The notes: generated from the sequence alone by a model not told the origin. Numbered from the stretch's first letter, positions 1 through 7,091 are shown. The stretch: DNA of 23,710 bases from JAAYJR01 sp964563975 (GCA_964563975.1 CAZLZJ010000034.1:1-23710), one strand, 5' to 3'. Translations and numbers: made by a program.

Positions 1-10
1 AATCGGGACA

Positions 11-40
11 AGCTATATGATACCTTTAAAAATAATTAAT
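11..40 (+). repeat. Leader repeat, copy A (upstream of the DoxX-like gene)
   Basis: This 30-bp stretch ends 8 bases before the ATG at 49. It shares a perfect 17-base core, AGCTATATGATACCTTT, with positions 2702-2718, followed by a matching AAAATAATTAAT. A diverged copy lies at 4828-4857. All three copies sit just before a start codon in the same orientation. The TACCTTT part resembles the Bacteroidota -7 box (TAnnTTTG) without its final G, so the element may be a shared promoter and leader. The expected -33 region lies at or beyond the window edge. The similarity is seen directly; the promoter role is inferred. Confidence 0.6.
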
Positions 41-48
41 TTAATCAT

Positions 49-1176
49 ATGAAAATCATAAAACAGATAGCCCGTATAATTGTTGGTGTAACTTTTATCT
101 TTTCAGGTTTTGTAAAAGGAATCGACCCGTGGGGTTCAGCTTATAAATTCGTCGACTATTTTGTTGCAATGGGTCTTGACTGGTTTAACTGGGCTGCATT
201 CCCGCTGGGAATATTACTTGCTTTTCTGGAATTTGCCATAGGTGTCGGGTTGCTCTTTAATCTCCGGCTTAAGTTGAGCTCATGGCTTGCTTTTATCTTT
301 ATGGTGTTCTTTACTTTCCTAACATTATGGATAGCAATATATGATCCGGTTTCCGACTGCGGATGTTTTGGAGATGCATTAGTTATCTCTAACTGGGAAA
401 CTTTCTATAAAAATATTGTGCTGATCATTCTTACGTGGATTGTCTTTTTTTACAGGAATAATATGCCCCGTATACTGCCGGGAGTTCTTTCCGGGATTGC
501 AGGAGCAGCTTTTATTGCTTTATATATTGCAATATCGGTTTACTCTTATAATCACCTGCCAATATTGGATTTCAGACCATATAAAGTTGGTGTCAACATC
601 TCTGAAGCAATGTCTATTCCCGAAGGAGCTCCTCAGCCGCAGTACGAAAATATTTTCTATTATAAAAATAAAAAAACGGGAAATACTGAGCGTTTTACAG
701 AAGAAAACTATCCATGGGAGGATACTCTGAACTATGAGTTTGATAATCTCGAATCAGTACTTGTTGATAAAGGTTATGAACCTTTAATACATGATTTCAC
801 CATTGAAACTCCCGAAGGTGAGGATATTATAGATTTTTTTATTTATGACGAAAATTATGTTTTTTTACTGATAGCTTATGACCTTAAAAAAACAAACACA
901 AAATCACAGGAAAAAATTAACGAACTTGCCAAATGGGCTATTGACCGGGATTTATCTTTTATTTGTCTTACTTCTTCACTGCCTGATGAGTCAGATAAAT
1001 TTGCTCAGGATCATCAGGTTCCCTACGAGTTCTTTAATTGCGATGAGATAACCTTAAAAACAATTATCAGATCAAATCCCGGGTTAATGATTTTAAAAAA
1101 TGGTACAATAGTGGCTAAATATCATTATAATGATATCCCCTCACCGGAGGAATTTCAACAAAATATTAATAAATAG
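49..1176 (+). CDS. DoxX/MauE-like integral membrane protein with a C-terminal thioredoxin-like domain
   Basis: This 375-residue protein has about five hydrophobic segments in its first 165 residues (roughly 5-24, 50-72, 77-98, 121-135, 144-166) and a soluble C-terminal part. Between membrane segments lies DCGCFGD (residues 103-109), a cysteine pair of the kind found in MauE/DoxX-type proteins linked to thiol redox chemistry. Residues about 250-370 read like a thioredoxin fold (beta strand FFIYDENYVFLLIAY, then NPGLMILKNGTIV near a cis-Pro position) but lack CXXC. The arrangement next to tpiA is one I recall from other Bacteroidota, where homologues are called BT_3928-like or DoxX family. The function is not established. 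A role in envelope electron or thiol transfer is inferred from the cysteines and fold. The ATG at 49 fits the first membrane helix and the repeat upstream. Confidence 0.85.
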   Translation: MKIIKQIARIIVGVTFIFSGFVKGIDPWGSAYKFVDYFVAMGLDWFNWAAFPLGILLAFLEFAIGVGLLFNLRLKLSSWLAFIFMVFFTFLTLWIAIYDPVSDCGCFGDALVISNWETFYKNIVLIILTWIVFFYRNNMPRILPGVLSGIAGAAFIALYIAISVYSYNHLPILDFRPYKVGVNISEAMSIPEGAPQPQYENIFYYKNKKTGNTERFTEENYPWEDTLNYEFDNLESVLVDKGYEPLIHDFTIETPEGEDIIDFFIYDENYVFLLIAYDLKKTNTKSQEKINELAKWAIDRDLSFICLTSSLPDESDKFAQDHQVPYEFFNCDEITLKTIIRSNPGLMILKNGTIVAKYHYNDIPSPEEFQQNINK

Positions 1177-1208
1177 TGACCCGGAGAAGGCAATATCAAA
1201 GTGAATTA

Positions 1209-1216
1209 TAACTTTG
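1209..1216 (+). promoter_or_regulatory. Candidate -7 box for tpiA
   Basis: TAACTTTG matches the Bacteroidota -7 consensus TAnnTTTG and lies 39 bases before the tpiA start codon. I see no TTG at the expected 19-21 base distance upstream, so this is a half-site only. Co-transcription with the upstream membrane-protein gene is also possible. Confidence 0.3.
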
Positions 1217-1254
1217 CCATCTGAAAGAAATTAAAAATAATAAATTAAAGTATA

Positions 1255-2013
1255 ATGAGAAAAAAGATAGTTGCAGGAAACTGGAAATGTAACACTACCC
1301 TCAACGAGGGATTAGAACTGGCTAAAGCTGTTGATAAACTGGCAGCAAAAGAGGCAGCCGATGATGTGGTAATAATATTGGGAGTGCCTTTTACTCATCT
1401 GACAAAAATAGCCGAAACAGTTGACAATAAAAGGATAGGCGTTGCGGCACAAAATTGTGCCGATGAACCTAAAGGAGCATTCACAGGCGAAGTGTCTGCT
1501 GAGATGATAAAATCAACAGGCGCCGGTTATGTAATACTTGGTCATTCAGAACGACGTGAATATTACGGAGAAACCTCTGAAACCTTAAATAAAAAACTGG
1601 CCCTGGCCCTTGCTAACGAACTCACCCCGATCTATTGCTGTGGAGAGCCCCTTGAAGTGAGAGAAAAAGGACAACAAAATGAATTTGTAAAAAAACAGCT
1701 TGACGAAACAATTTTTAAACTCCCAAAAGAAGATTTTAAAAAATTGATAATTGCTTATGAACCTATTTGGGCTATTGGAACCGGAAAAACAGCAACCTCA
1801 GATCAGGCGCAGGAGATTCATGCCTTTATCCGGAAGATCATTGCTGAAAGATATAGCAGTGAAACAGCCGAAGAGATATCAATTTTATATGGCGGAAGTT
1901 GTAAGCCTGATAATGCAAAAGAGCTGTTTGCAAATAAAGATGTTGATGGCGGGCTAATTGGTGGCGCCTCTCTTAATGCAGAAAATTTTCTTGGAATTAT
2001 TAATGCCTTTTAA
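1255..2013 (+). CDS. tpiA: Triosephosphate isomerase
   Basis: TpiA interconverts dihydroxyacetone phosphate and glyceraldehyde 3-phosphate in glycolysis and gluconeogenesis, in the cytosol. The 252-residue length is normal for the family. All signatures are present: GNWKCN with substrate-binding Asn9 and Lys11, AQNC (65-68), GHSERR with electrophile His97, AYEPIWAIGTGKTA with catalytic base Glu169 and the flexible loop 6, and the phosphate-binding YGGSCKPDN and DGGLIGGASL near the C terminus. It lies 78 bases downstream of the DoxX-like gene on the same strand with its own possible -7 box, so it may be transcribed both alone and with that gene. The PPi-dependent phosphofructokinase further along the window supplies an adjoining glycolytic step. 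Identification is secure. Confidence 0.98.
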   Translation: MRKKIVAGNWKCNTTLNEGLELAKAVDKLAAKEAADDVVIILGVPFTHLTKIAETVDNKRIGVAAQNCADEPKGAFTGEVSAEMIKSTGAGYVILGHSERREYYGETSETLNKKLALALANELTPIYCCGEPLEVREKGQQNEFVKKQLDETIFKLPKEDFKKLIIAYEPIWAIGTGKTATSDQAQEIHAFIRKIIAERYSSETAEEISILYGGSCKPDNAKELFANKDVDGGLIGGASLNAENFLGIINAF

Positions 2014-2022
2014 TTGTTTAAA

Positions 2023-2128
2023 GTTTGTACCGCCCATCAGGCTTATAATATTTTATCTCTCTCTTTCTCCCATATCTCCATCTCTTTGATATTTTTTCCG
2101 TCGATAATAAACCTGACGGCGGTACAAA
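2023..2128. other. Long-range inverted repeat across the tpiA / phosphoesterase convergent junction
   Basis: TTTGTACCGCC (2024-2034) and GGCGGTACAAA (2118-2128) are perfect 11-base inverted arms. Inside them TCAGG (2037-2041) can pair with CCTGA (2112-2116) after a small internal loop, giving about 16 pairs closing a 70-base loop. The left arm is in the 30-base gap after the tpiA stop; the right arm is inside the 3' coding part of the minus-strand phosphoesterase gene. It could shape the 3' end of a tpiA read-through transcript. The pairing is seen; the role is inferred. Confidence 0.4.
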
Positions 2129-2546
2129 ACTTGTGGAAACCATAATAACCGGCAGCTCCGGGATTAATATGCAGCAGACCTGATTTTTTATCATTTATTA
2201 CCTTCAATATATGAGAATGACCGGTAATAAACAAATTGGGCGGGTTTTGAAATATCTCCGGTTTCACTTCCTGACGGTACCTTCCCGGATAACCTCCTAT
2301 ATGGGTAATCCAAACATCTGTATCTTCACACATAAATCTCTGATGTTTAGGATATAAAGATCTGATTTCCAAACCATCGGCATTCCCATGAACAGCCCTG
2401 AACGGTTTAAATCCTGCAAGTTTGTCAGCCACTTCCATAGTGCCAATATCTCCTGCATGCCAAATCTCATCCACCTCTTCAAAAAAAAGTAAAAGCCTTT
2501 CATAAAGAAATCCATGAGTATCCGATAATAATCCGATCCGTCTCAC
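2043..2546 (-). CDS. YfcE/MJ0936-family metallophosphoesterase
   Basis: A 167-residue cytosolic calcineurin-like phosphoesterase. The metal-ligand motifs of the family appear in order: SDTHG (Asp9, His11), HAGDIG (Asp33), HGNADG (Asn55), THIGG (His82) and GHSH (His110, His112), followed by INPGA. Full motif content and normal length indicate an active two-metal phosphodiesterase. Family members such as E. coli YfcE hydrolyse artificial phosphodiesters, but the natural substrate is generally unknown, so none is assigned. The gene converges on tpiA with only 29 bases between stop codons and diverges from the sixA-like gene. The ATG at 2546 places SDTHG at the usual distance from the N terminus. 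Confidence 0.93.
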   Translation of the reverse strand: MRRIGLLSDTHGFLYERLLLFFEEVDEIWHAGDIGTMEVADKLAGFKPFRAVHGNADGLEIRSLYPKHQRFMCEDTDVWITHIGGYPGRYRQEVKPEIFQNPPNLFITGHSHILKVINDKKSGLLHINPGAAGYYGFHKFCTAVRFIIDGKNIKEMEIWEKERDKIL

Positions 2547-2609
2547 AATATTGTTATTTACTGTTATCCGGTTTTAAATAAAAAGAGAGGTAATATTAAA
2601 CTTATTTTC

Positions 2610-2672
2610 CAAATTAAACTAAATTTGTTTAATAATGATCTATGAAACGAGCATTCCAATTAAAATTGGGAA
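2610..2672. promoter_or_regulatory. Two short dyads in the divergent phosphoesterase / sixA intergenic region
   Basis: CAAATT-N6-AATTTG occupies 2610-2627, and TTCCAATT / AATTGGGAA (one base inserted in the right arm) occupies 2654-2672. Both lie in the 197-base region between divergent genes and could be protein-binding sites. They are AT-rich and short, so chance is a real alternative. A TAAATTTG sequence matching the -7 consensus on the plus strand overlaps the first dyad (2620-2627), without a matching -33 box. Confidence 0.25.
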
Positions 2673-2701
2673 CTAAAAATATAGCTAAAATATATGCGTT
2701 A

Positions 2702-2732
2702 AGCTATATGATACCTTTTGAAAATAATTAAT
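2702..2732 (+). repeat. Leader repeat, copy B (upstream of the sixA-like gene)
   Basis: This copy is identical to positions 11-27 over its first 17 bases (AGCTATATGATACCTTT), then has TG in place of one A, then repeats AAAATAATTAAT. It ends 11 bases before the ATG at 2744. TACCTTTTG (2712-2720) may serve as a -7 box; no TTG lies 19-21 bases upstream, so if it is a promoter it is not of the canonical form. Confidence 0.6.
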
Positions 2733-2743
2733 ATCATTAACAG

Positions 2744-3241
2744 ATGAAGCGAGTTATAATTGTAAGACATGCAAAAGCGGTTCAGTACGGTTATCATAAC
2801 GACTTTCACAGAGACTTGCAGGATCGTGGAAAAAAAGATGCAAAACTAATTGGTAGAGAGTTATATAAGAAAGGAATAAAAGCAGACGGAATGATATCCA
2901 GTCCTGCTAAAAGAGCTATTAAAACTGCACGGATTTTTGCTAAAAGAGTTGGCTTTAACCCAAATGAAATTATTCAGATGAATGAAATTTATGAAGGGCT
3001 GAGCACTTATGAATTCCTTGATTTAATAACAAAACTGCCTGACAAATGGAATAGTGTGTTTTTTTTCGGCCATAACCCCGGATTTCACCTGTTTGCAGGA
3101 TATCTGCTTAATCATTACAATGAGGATATGCCAACATGTACCACTGTTGGCATTGACTTTGAAACAAACAACTGGAAGAGTGTTACTGCTCATTCAGGAA
3201 TACAAAGTTTCAGATTAATACCAAAAATGTTTAAATCATAA
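2744..3241 (+). CDS. sixA: SixA-type histidine phosphatase
   Basis: A 165-residue histidine-phosphatase-superfamily protein of the short SixA type. The RHG-like motif is VRHAK with Arg8 and nucleophile His9. The second arginine is in SSPAKRAIKTA (Arg57), and the second histidine is in FFGHNPG (His110). E. coli SixA removes phosphate from phosphohistidine on phosphotransfer proteins, but in Bacteroidota the target is not known, so the name reflects family membership. The gene is preceded by leader repeat copy B and followed after 8 bases by rsmE, which indicates a two-gene transcription unit. The two proteins have no obvious shared pathway. Confidence 0.88.
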   Translation: MKRVIIVRHAKAVQYGYHNDFHRDLQDRGKKDAKLIGRELYKKGIKADGMISSPAKRAIKTARIFAKRVGFNPNEIIQMNEIYEGLSTYEFLDLITKLPDKWNSVFFFGHNPGFHLFAGYLLNHYNEDMPTCTTVGIDFETNNWKSVTAHSGIQSFRLIPKMFKS

Positions 3242-3249
3242 GAAATCTT

Positions 3250-3951
3250 ATGCATATTTTTTATGTCCCGGAAATTTCCGGAGAGATATTGATTTTAAAT
3301 TCTCCGGAATCAAAACATGCAATAAAAGTATTAAGACTTAAAAAAGGTTCAGCAGTGAAATTAATTGATGGGAAAGGCGGATTATATATTGCCGAGATAA
3401 CAGATCCCGGCCATAAACATTGCCACCTTAAAATTATTGAATCTGAAAAGGAGTATGGCAAAAGAAAATTTTCTCTCCACATTGCCATTGCTCCGACAAA
3501 AAGTATCGACCGGTTTGAATGGTTCATTGAAAAAGTTACAGAGATTGGAATTGACAAGATAACTCCTTTGCTGACCGGGCATTCGGAAAGAAAAATTATC
3601 AACTCCGAAAGACTTGAGAAAATCCTTATTTCTGCAGTTAAACAGTCTGTTAAGGCATATATCCCCAAATTGAACAGCCTTACGAAATTTGACGACTTTA
3701 TTAATAATTGTAATAACAAAAAGAGATATATTGCCCATTGCCTTCCAGAGAGTAAACCTCATCTGAAAGACCTCCTGCTGCCCGGGGCAGATAGTGTTAT
3801 TATGATCGGACCTGAGGGCGATTTCACTCCTGATGAAATTAAAAAAGCATCTGCTGAAAACTTTGTTGGCGTATCTTTGGGGAACTCAAGGCTTAGGACT
3901 GAAACAGCAGGAGTTGTTGCCTGCCACATCGTAAATCTGATAAATGAATAG
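3250..3951 (+). CDS. rsmE: 16S rRNA (uracil1498-N3)-methyltransferase
   Basis: RsmE uses S-adenosylmethionine to methylate N3 of U1498 in the decoding region of 16S rRNA. The 233-residue length fits. The N-terminal PUA-like domain contains SKHAIKVLRLKKG (residues 21-33). The SPOUT methyltransferase domain ends in the knotted cofactor site MIGPEGDFTPDEI (185-197) and SLGNSRLRTETA (209-220), the two most conserved RsmE blocks. The start at 3250 lies 8 bases after the sixA stop, so the genes are probably co-transcribed. DUF4159 follows with its own -7 box. Confidence 0.96.
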   Translation: MHIFYVPEISGEILILNSPESKHAIKVLRLKKGSAVKLIDGKGGLYIAEITDPGHKHCHLKIIESEKEYGKRKFSLHIAIAPTKSIDRFEWFIEKVTEIGIDKITPLLTGHSERKIINSERLEKILISAVKQSVKAYIPKLNSLTKFDDFINNCNNKKRYIAHCLPESKPHLKDLLLPGADSVIMIGPEGDFTPDEIKKASAENFVGVSLGNSRLRTETAGVVACHIVNLINE

Positions 3952-3970
3952 ATATAGTTGATATGTTTTA

Positions 3971-3978
3971 TATCTTTG
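3971..3978 (+). promoter_or_regulatory. Candidate -7 box for the DUF4159 gene
   Basis: TATCTTTG followed by CCGC matches the Bacteroidota -7 consensus TAnnTTTG well, 50 bases before the ATG at 4029. There is no clear TTG 19-21 bases upstream; the nearest, at 3958-3960, is too close. Confidence 0.4.
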
Positions 3979-4028
3979 CCGCTTGCTGTGTGAGCCCTCT
4001 TCTGTTTAAATTGAAAATGATTAAATAA

Positions 4029-4718
4029 ATGAAGTGCGGAAATTATATTTTTAAATTAACAAAACTGACACTTATTCCGGCGTTCATGATTATCATGACA
4101 CTCTTTTTTGCCAATGCCCAAACACCGGGAGTAAAAATAGCATTGGTTAAATACGGAGGGGGCGGCGATTGGTATTCTGATCCCACAGCGCTGCCTAATC
4201 TTATTGAATATTGCAACAGAAACCTTAAAACAAATATCAACCCCGAACCTTCAACTGTTGATATCGGCAGTTCCGAAATATTCAATTTCCCGTTTGTGCA
4301 TTTGACCGGACATGGAAATATAGTTCTTTCTGAAAGTGACTGTCTCAACCTGAGAGCTTACCTGGAAGGGGGCGGATTTATGCATGTAGATGACAATTAC
4401 GGGCTTGATGAATATTTTAGAAGAGAGATAAAAAAGGTATTTCCTGATAAAGAGCTGATTGAGCTTCCTCATAATCATGAAATTTTCAATCAGAAATATA
4501 AATTCAGTGAAGGTTTGCCAAAAATACATGAACACGACAATAAACCTCCTCAGGCATTCGGACTGTTTACAGGCGAAAGAATGGTCCTCCTTTACACTTA
4601 TGAATCAGATCTTGGCGATGGCTGGGAGGATGAAGCTGTTCATAATAACCCTCCTGAAGTAAGAGAATTAGCTTTAAAAATGGGTGCTAATATTATATCT
4701 TTTGTATTTAAACAGTAA
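4029..4718 (+). CDS. Exported DUF4159 domain protein
   Basis: A 229-residue protein with an N-terminal signal peptide (basic start, hydrophobic stretch about residues 11-28, cleavage likely after ANA before QTP). The mature part matches DUF4159, a domain I recall as having a class I glutamine-amidotransferase-like fold. Recognisable blocks are VKYGGGGDWYSDP, the strand and turn FPFVHLTGHG, LRAYLEGGGFMHVDDNYG, ELPHNHEIF, and near the end YTYESDLGDGWED. It is a stand-alone DUF4159 protein, not the longer fusion seen in some bacteria. The gene lies next to rsmE, as I recall from other Bacteroidota. No activity is assigned. It is complete, ending nine bases before the assembly gap. Confidence 0.88.
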   Translation: MKCGNYIFKLTKLTLIPAFMIIMTLFFANAQTPGVKIALVKYGGGGDWYSDPTALPNLIEYCNRNLKTNINPEPSTVDIGSSEIFNFPFVHLTGHGNIVLSESDCLNLRAYLEGGGFMHVDDNYGLDEYFRREIKKVFPDKELIELPHNHEIFNQKYKFSEGLPKIHEHDNKPPQAFGLFTGERMVLLYTYESDLGDGWEDEAVHNNPPEVRELALKMGANIISFVFKQ

Positions 4719-4727
4719 ATTAAAATA

Positions 4728-4827
4728 NNNNNNNNNNNNNNNNNNNNNNNNNNNNNNNNNNNNNNNNNNNNNNNNNNNNNNNNNNNNNNNNNNNNNNNNN
4801 NNNNNNNNNNNNNNNNNNNNNNNNNNN
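4728..4827. other. Assembly gap (100 N)
   Basis: Exactly 100 N separate two contigs. By convention this length usually marks a gap of unknown size, so missing genes between DUF4159 and the next gene cannot be excluded. The right edge begins directly inside a diverged copy of the leader repeat found at 11-40 and 2702-2732. Confidence 0.97.
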
Positions 4828-4857
4828 CTATATAATATCTTTAAAAATGATTTTAAT
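4828..4857 (+). repeat. Leader repeat, copy C (diverged, at the gap edge)
   Basis: CTATATAATATCTTTAAAAATGATTTTAAT aligns with positions 13-40 with a few substitutions and a 2-base insertion. It ends 3 bases before the ATG at 4861. Its left end is cut by the gap, so the full extent is unknown. The position just before a start codon is the same as in the other two copies. Confidence 0.45.
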
Positions 4858-4860
4858 AGT

Positions 4861-5337
4861 ATGAGAAAATTATTATTTACCATTATTGTTCCTCTCTTTT
4901 TAGTTTTGTCGGCCGGCGCCCAGGATTACAACACAGGTATTGGTTTCAGAGGAGGTTTATCAAACGGTTTAACAATAAAACATTTTATTAGCTATAATTC
5001 AGCTATTGAAGGGTTATTGTCAACCAGATGGAGAGGTTTTCACATTACCGGCCTTTATGAAATACATAATCAGGTCTTTGGAACCCCAAGACTAAACTGG
5101 TATTATGGAGCAGGTGCGCATATCGGATTTTGGGATGGACATCGCGATCATCCGTGGTTTAAAGATGACGTAAACTCTCATTCGGTTATTGGTATTGACG
5201 GAATAATAGGAATTGAATACAATATTGAACCTATACCTTTTAACATAAGTCTCGACTGGAAACCGGGACTCAATATTTTGGGATATACCGGTTTTTGGAG
5301 TGATGAACTGGCTCTCTCTTTAAGATTTATTTTCTAA
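4861..5337 (+). CDS. Small exported protein, probable outer-membrane beta-barrel
   Basis: A 158-residue protein with a clear signal peptide (MRKLLFTIIVPLFLVLSAGA, cleavage probably before QDYN). The mature part alternates polar and aromatic residues in short strands with glycines (TGIGFRGGLSNGLTIKHF, YYGAGAHIGFW, SVIGIDGIIGIEYNI, FNISLDWKPGLNI) and ends in LALSLRFIF. A C-terminal aromatic strand of this kind is typical of outer-membrane beta-barrels. About eight strands would fit the length. I do not recognise the family beyond small porin-like proteins. Reading continues in frame upstream into the gap, but the signal peptide fixes the ATG at 4861. The gene is followed at once by a strong terminator. 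Confidence 0.8.
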   Translation: MRKLLFTIIVPLFLVLSAGAQDYNTGIGFRGGLSNGLTIKHFISYNSAIEGLLSTRWRGFHITGLYEIHNQVFGTPRLNWYYGAGAHIGFWDGHRDHPWFKDDVNSHSVIGIDGIIGIEYNIEPIPFNISLDWKPGLNILGYTGFWSDELALSLRFIF

Positions 5338-5340
5338 AAA

Positions 5341-5392
5341 AAAGGTAATAAAGTTCCGGACTTTTTATGGTACTCTATACTTTATTACCTTT
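5341..5392. terminator. Bidirectional terminator between convergent genes
   Basis: A perfect 14-base inverted repeat, AAAGGTAATAAAGT (5341-5354) and ACTTTATTACCTTT (5379-5392), encloses a 24-base loop. It is flanked by A5 on the left and TTAATCTTTTT on the right, so it can terminate transcription in both directions. It starts 3 bases after the stop of the beta-barrel gene and ends 7 bases before the stop of the minus-strand phosphofructokinase gene. A shorter alternative hairpin, AAAGT-TCCGG-ACTTT, lies at 5350-5364. Confidence 0.8.
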
Positions 5393-5399
5393 AATCTTT

Positions 5400-7058
5400 T
5401 TATTTGTCTTGCTTTTCAAATTTAAGAGTTTCTGTCGGCTGGTCACACACCTCCGGTGGGCCAAAATATTGAATCGGACCGGGATATACATATCTCTCAC
5501 TTAATGCCCACTCATCACGCATAGAAGCAAAATACCTGAAAGGAGCGCCGTTCAAATCAACTAAAGCTTTCTGAATAACCGGCTTAAAAGATCCATGCCT
5601 CTTTTCAAGATTCATCATCATTGTAACAGGTACTCCTCCGGCTATCCACTCTTTTGCTGGCGCAGTAAGATTTCTTACCGATGCCATATAACCGGTTTTG
5701 CCTTCAGAAATCAATAAAGCTGCGGTGTAACCAAGAGAATAACAGTAATCTGCATCAAAATTTGAAGGAGCTGCACATCTTCCCTCATATCCGAAAAAGT
5801 GATATTGAGTGCTGAATTTGCCATTATATTCACCACGTTTTTGCATATCAAACAACAAAGCTTTGACCATTTCTCCAAGAAGCCTTTCTGTTTCAATCAA
5901 TGATACCTGGACATTGCCGTGAGGATCACGATCCAGGGTCAGCTGATTGGCAATTCCTACAGGCAATGAGCTAAACAAAGAGGAAGAGTCATCTGTAAGG
6001 CGGGAAGCCACCCATTTCCTTCGTTCAGCTTTTTTAAGCTTTCTAATCTCTTTTCCTGAAGATGCTCCATCGGCAAGAAGATCATTCAGCTCTGAAATAA
6101 GAATTTTCATTTCAGGAATAAATTCAATTAATCCTTCAGGAATAAGTGCCACACCAAAATTATCGCCATCAGCGGCACGATTAGCAATTATATCTGCAAT
6201 TTCCCTGACTATCTCTCCCAATGTCTGCTTTTTTGCAGCTATCTCTTCAGAAATAAGTGCAATATTAGGCTGTGTCTGCAAAGCACATTCAAGCCCGATA
6301 TGTGAAGCAGATCTGCCCATCAATTTAATAAAATGCCAATATTTTTTTGCTGAGTTGGCATCACGTTCAATATTGCCTATCAGCTCCGAATATACCTTGG
6401 TGGCAGTATCAAAACCAAACGATGCCTCAATAAGTTCATTTTTCAGGTCACCATCAATTGTTTTAGGGCATCCGATAACTTGTACCCCTGCGTTTTTTTC
6501 AATATAGTATTCAGCTAAAACCGATGCATTGGTATTAGAATCGTCACCCCCGATAATAACCAAAGCATTAAGTTCTAACTCTTTTGCAATTTCCAATCCT
6601 TTATCAAACTGTTGTGTCTCTTCCAATTTTGTACGTCCTGAACCTATAATATCAAAGCCGCCGGTATTTCTGTATTTATCAATTACAGATTCTGTAAGTT
6701 CTATATATTTATGGTCTACCAACCCCGATGGTCCTCCCAGAAAACCATATAATTTACTTTTCTGATTAATATTTTTTATACCATCAAAAATACCGGATAT
6801 CACATTATGGCCGCCCGGGGCCTGTCCTCCGGAAAGAATTACGCCAACATTCAGAGGCTTTTGACTATTTTGTTCAACACCTTTTTCAAAAGTGAGAACA
6901 GGCATACCATAGGTATGAGGAAAAATCTTTTTTATCTCATCCTTGTCAGCAACTGATTCAGTTTTCTCCCCTTCTGACAATTTCACTGCACCTTTCAACG
7001 ACTCCGGCAGCTTGGGCAAATATTTTGCCCTCTCTTTTTGCAATGCGCTAATATCCAT
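5400..7058 (-). CDS. pfp: Diphosphate--fructose-6-phosphate 1-phosphotransferase (PPi-PFK)
   Basis: This enzyme phosphorylates fructose 6-phosphate using pyrophosphate instead of ATP and is reversible, serving glycolysis and gluconeogenesis. At 552 residues it belongs to the long PPi-PFK clade. Motifs in order: GVILSGGQAPGGHNVISG (72-89), GFLGGPSGL (105-113), GGDDSNTNA (170-178), CPKTIDGDL (197-205) with the catalytic Asp, MGRSASHIGLECALQTQPN (247-265), and the substrate block FFGYEGR. GGDD with a second Asp, in place of the Gly of ATP-dependent enzymes, is the established marker of PPi dependence, as is Lys in PKTIDGD. The gene lies downstream of the CNNM/CBS gene with 122 bases between them and has its own possible -7 box. 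The start at 7058 gives the normal N terminus. Confidence 0.97.
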   Translation of the reverse strand: MDISALQKERAKYLPKLPESLKGAVKLSEGEKTESVADKDEIKKIFPHTYGMPVLTFEKGVEQNSQKPLNVGVILSGGQAPGGHNVISGIFDGIKNINQKSKLYGFLGGPSGLVDHKYIELTESVIDKYRNTGGFDIIGSGRTKLEETQQFDKGLEIAKELELNALVIIGGDDSNTNASVLAEYYIEKNAGVQVIGCPKTIDGDLKNELIEASFGFDTATKVYSELIGNIERDANSAKKYWHFIKLMGRSASHIGLECALQTQPNIALISEEIAAKKQTLGEIVREIADIIANRAADGDNFGVALIPEGLIEFIPEMKILISELNDLLADGASSGKEIRKLKKAERRKWVASRLTDDSSSLFSSLPVGIANQLTLDRDPHGNVQVSLIETERLLGEMVKALLFDMQKRGEYNGKFSTQYHFFGYEGRCAAPSNFDADYCYSLGYTAALLISEGKTGYMASVRNLTAPAKEWIAGGVPVTMMMNLEKRHGSFKPVIQKALVDLNGAPFRYFASMRDEWALSERYVYPGPIQYFGPPEVCDQPTETLKFEKQDK

Positions 7059-7083
7059 TTTTTACTATTTTAAATTCTTTTTT

Positions 7084-7091
7084 CAAAAATA
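7084..7091 (-). promoter_or_regulatory. Candidate -7 box for the PPi-PFK gene
   Basis: Read on the minus strand the sequence is TATTTTTG, a match to TAnnTTTG, 25 bases before the start codon. No TTG is visible at the proper distance upstream, so support is partial. Confidence 0.3.

Noticed and set aside
4684..4860. Open reading frame across the N gap joined to the beta-barrel gene
   Set aside because: The gap sequence is unknown and the signal peptide at 4861 marks the real start. The upstream part overlaps the end of the DUF4159 gene in another frame.
5947..6507. A 186-codon plus-strand frame opposite the phosphofructokinase gene
   Set aside because: It is the antisense shadow of a well-conserved coding region; the composition (Ser and Ile rich) is what a reverse-complemented gene gives.
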